A stretch of 6,071 bases of DNA from Acidobacteriaceae bacterium (GTDB lineage: Bacteria > Acidobacteriota > Terriglobia > Terriglobales > Acidobacteriaceae): positions 1-6,071 of the forward strand of contig JASHYS010000084.1 of NCBI GenBank assembly GCA_030042915.1. Direction: 5' to 3'. The translations under genes and the position numbers were made by a program. Position 1 is the stretch's first letter; each line of letters opens with the position of its first letter. Under the pieces are notes generated by a model. It had not been told where the DNA came from. It did not search any database and saw nothing but the letters and a program-made list of their open reading frames with translations. This document shows positions 5,556 to 6,071 of this stretch, piece after piece.

Positions 5556-6071
5556 CAGGAGTCCTGGGGCGGAACGAACGGCGCAAGCGCCTGGCAAGCC
5601 GGCGCTTCATCTGCCAAGACTAGCTCTAGTTCGCCGCGCGGCGCAGTCTCCGGCCAAACCTCGAGTGCTTCGTTCCCGCGTGGCGCGGCCTCGAGCGCTT
5701 CGCTGCCGCTTGGCGCATCCTCCGGCGAGACCTCGAGTTGGATCGCCGGACACACAAATACCAAGTTGGGAGCAGCGCCGGGTGGAGTGTGGACCGACGG
5801 CACGGCTCTACCTGCGGTGGCCGGCAGAATCGAAGGCAAGCAGCTGGCGGCCGGCGCAGTGACAGCGAAATCCCCGCTCCCGGCGGGCCTGAGTACGACG
5901 ACGGGCATTGCTCGCCTGAAAACCGCGAATGGCATGCAGGGTAAGTTGCAATCCTTGCGCCCCGCGAATCAATCCAGGCTATCCCTCGCGCAACCAGGCG
6001 CAAACGGCAACAGCGCGCCGCCCAAGCTAGGTGCAGAAAGAGAAAGAACGCTTGCCTCCAGCGGCCACGGC
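5472..6071 (+). CDS. Secreted Ala/Ser/Gly-rich protein, 3' end cut by the window edge
   Basis: The frame is open from ATG 5472 through the last base, giving 200 codons and no stop, so this is the 5' part of a longer gene. The N-terminus is a Sec signal peptide: basic MMRTKHKITR, a hydrophobic core at 11-27 and probable cleavage after A28 (VLLA/QE). C19 lies within the hydrophobic core without a good lipobox, so a lipoprotein is unlikely. The mature part is low in aromatics, lacks Cys, and is rich in Ala, Ser, Gly and Pro. It has an imperfect PRGA-type repeat at residues 55-90, followed by a non-repetitive, probably disordered stretch. I recognise no catalytic domain in the visible part; one may lie beyond the edge. 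Its place 18 bases behind a glycosyltransferase suggests a role with the glycan, as a structural partner, a processing enzyme with a linker, or a glycosylated protein. Reverse-strand open frames here look like shadows. Confidence 0.75.
   Translation, partial: MMRTKHKITRWLALLAAVCLLSSGVLLAQESWGGTNGASAWQAGASSAKTSSSSPRGAVSGQTSSASFPRGAASSASLPLGASSGETSSWIAGHTNTKLGAAPGGVWTDGTALPAVAGRIEGKQLAAGAVTAKSPLPAGLSTTTGIARLKTANGMQGKLQSLRPANQSRLSLAQPGANGNSAPPKLGAERERTLASSGHG
5634..5741 (+). repeat. Imperfect tandem repeat, three units, coding for Pro-(Arg/Leu)-Gly-Ala Ser-rich segments
   Basis: Three in-frame units begin with CCG at 5634, 5676 and 5706 and are 14, 10 and 12 codons long. Each reads P-(R/R/L)-G-A followed by Ser-rich residues. 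Units 1 and 3 share SG-(Q/E)-TSS, and unit 2 looks like a shortened copy. Units 1 and 3 are also similar at DNA level (shared GGCGCA, TCCGGC and ACCTCGAGT), which suggests duplication inside the gene rather than only similar composition. Confidence 0.75.

Noticed and set aside
5450..5935. 161-codon - strand frame opposite the secreted protein.
   Set aside because: The + frame has a signal peptide and a ribosome site, and runs open to the edge. The - frame has none of these features and starts inside the repeat-bearing gene.

Overview
The window is a stretch of a bacterial chromosome devoted to surface or secreted glycan assembly. All five genes are on the + strand. I see no mobile element, RNA gene or CRISPR array, and no operon-external promoter that I would defend. 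The sequence is moderately GC-rich (high fifties percent by eye). Nothing in it fixes the taxon. The combination of a WcaI-family glycosyltransferase, a CDP-tyvelose-epimerase-like SDR and a methyltransferase-GT2 fusion would fit an Acidobacteriota-like soil bacterium, but that is a weak inference.

Layout, left to right. (1) 48-1556: a two-domain protein with an N-terminal SAM-dependent methyltransferase fused to a C-terminal GT2 glycosyltransferase of the dolichol/polyprenyl-phosphate sugar synthase type. (2) 1639-2832: a multi-pass membrane protein whose first large loop and topology resemble GT-C type glycosyltransferases. (3) 2968-4044: an NAD-dependent SDR sugar epimerase of the CDP-paratose/tyvelose 2-epimerase group, with Phe where the SDR catalytic Tyr is expected. 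(4) 4045-4214: a 170-base leader containing a small hairpin followed by six T, overlapped by a competing hairpin, so an attenuator is possible. (5) 4215-5453: a WcaI-like GT4 glycosyltransferase. (6) 5472 to the right edge: the first 200 codons of a secreted Ala/Ser/Gly-rich protein with an imperfect internal repeat. It has no stop codon before the window ends.

A working model, which is inference: the epimerase supplies an unusual nucleotide sugar, and the GT2 domain loads a sugar onto polyprenyl phosphate at the inner membrane face. The multi-pass protein could use that lipid-linked sugar on the outer face, and the GT4 enzyme adds a sugar from a nucleotide donor in the cytoplasm. The exported Ser-rich protein could be a substrate or a structural partner, but nothing in the sequence proves this.

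The genes are separated by 82, 135, 170 and 18 bases. Only the last pair is tightly coupled. The other gaps are short enough for one transcript and have no convincing strong terminator.
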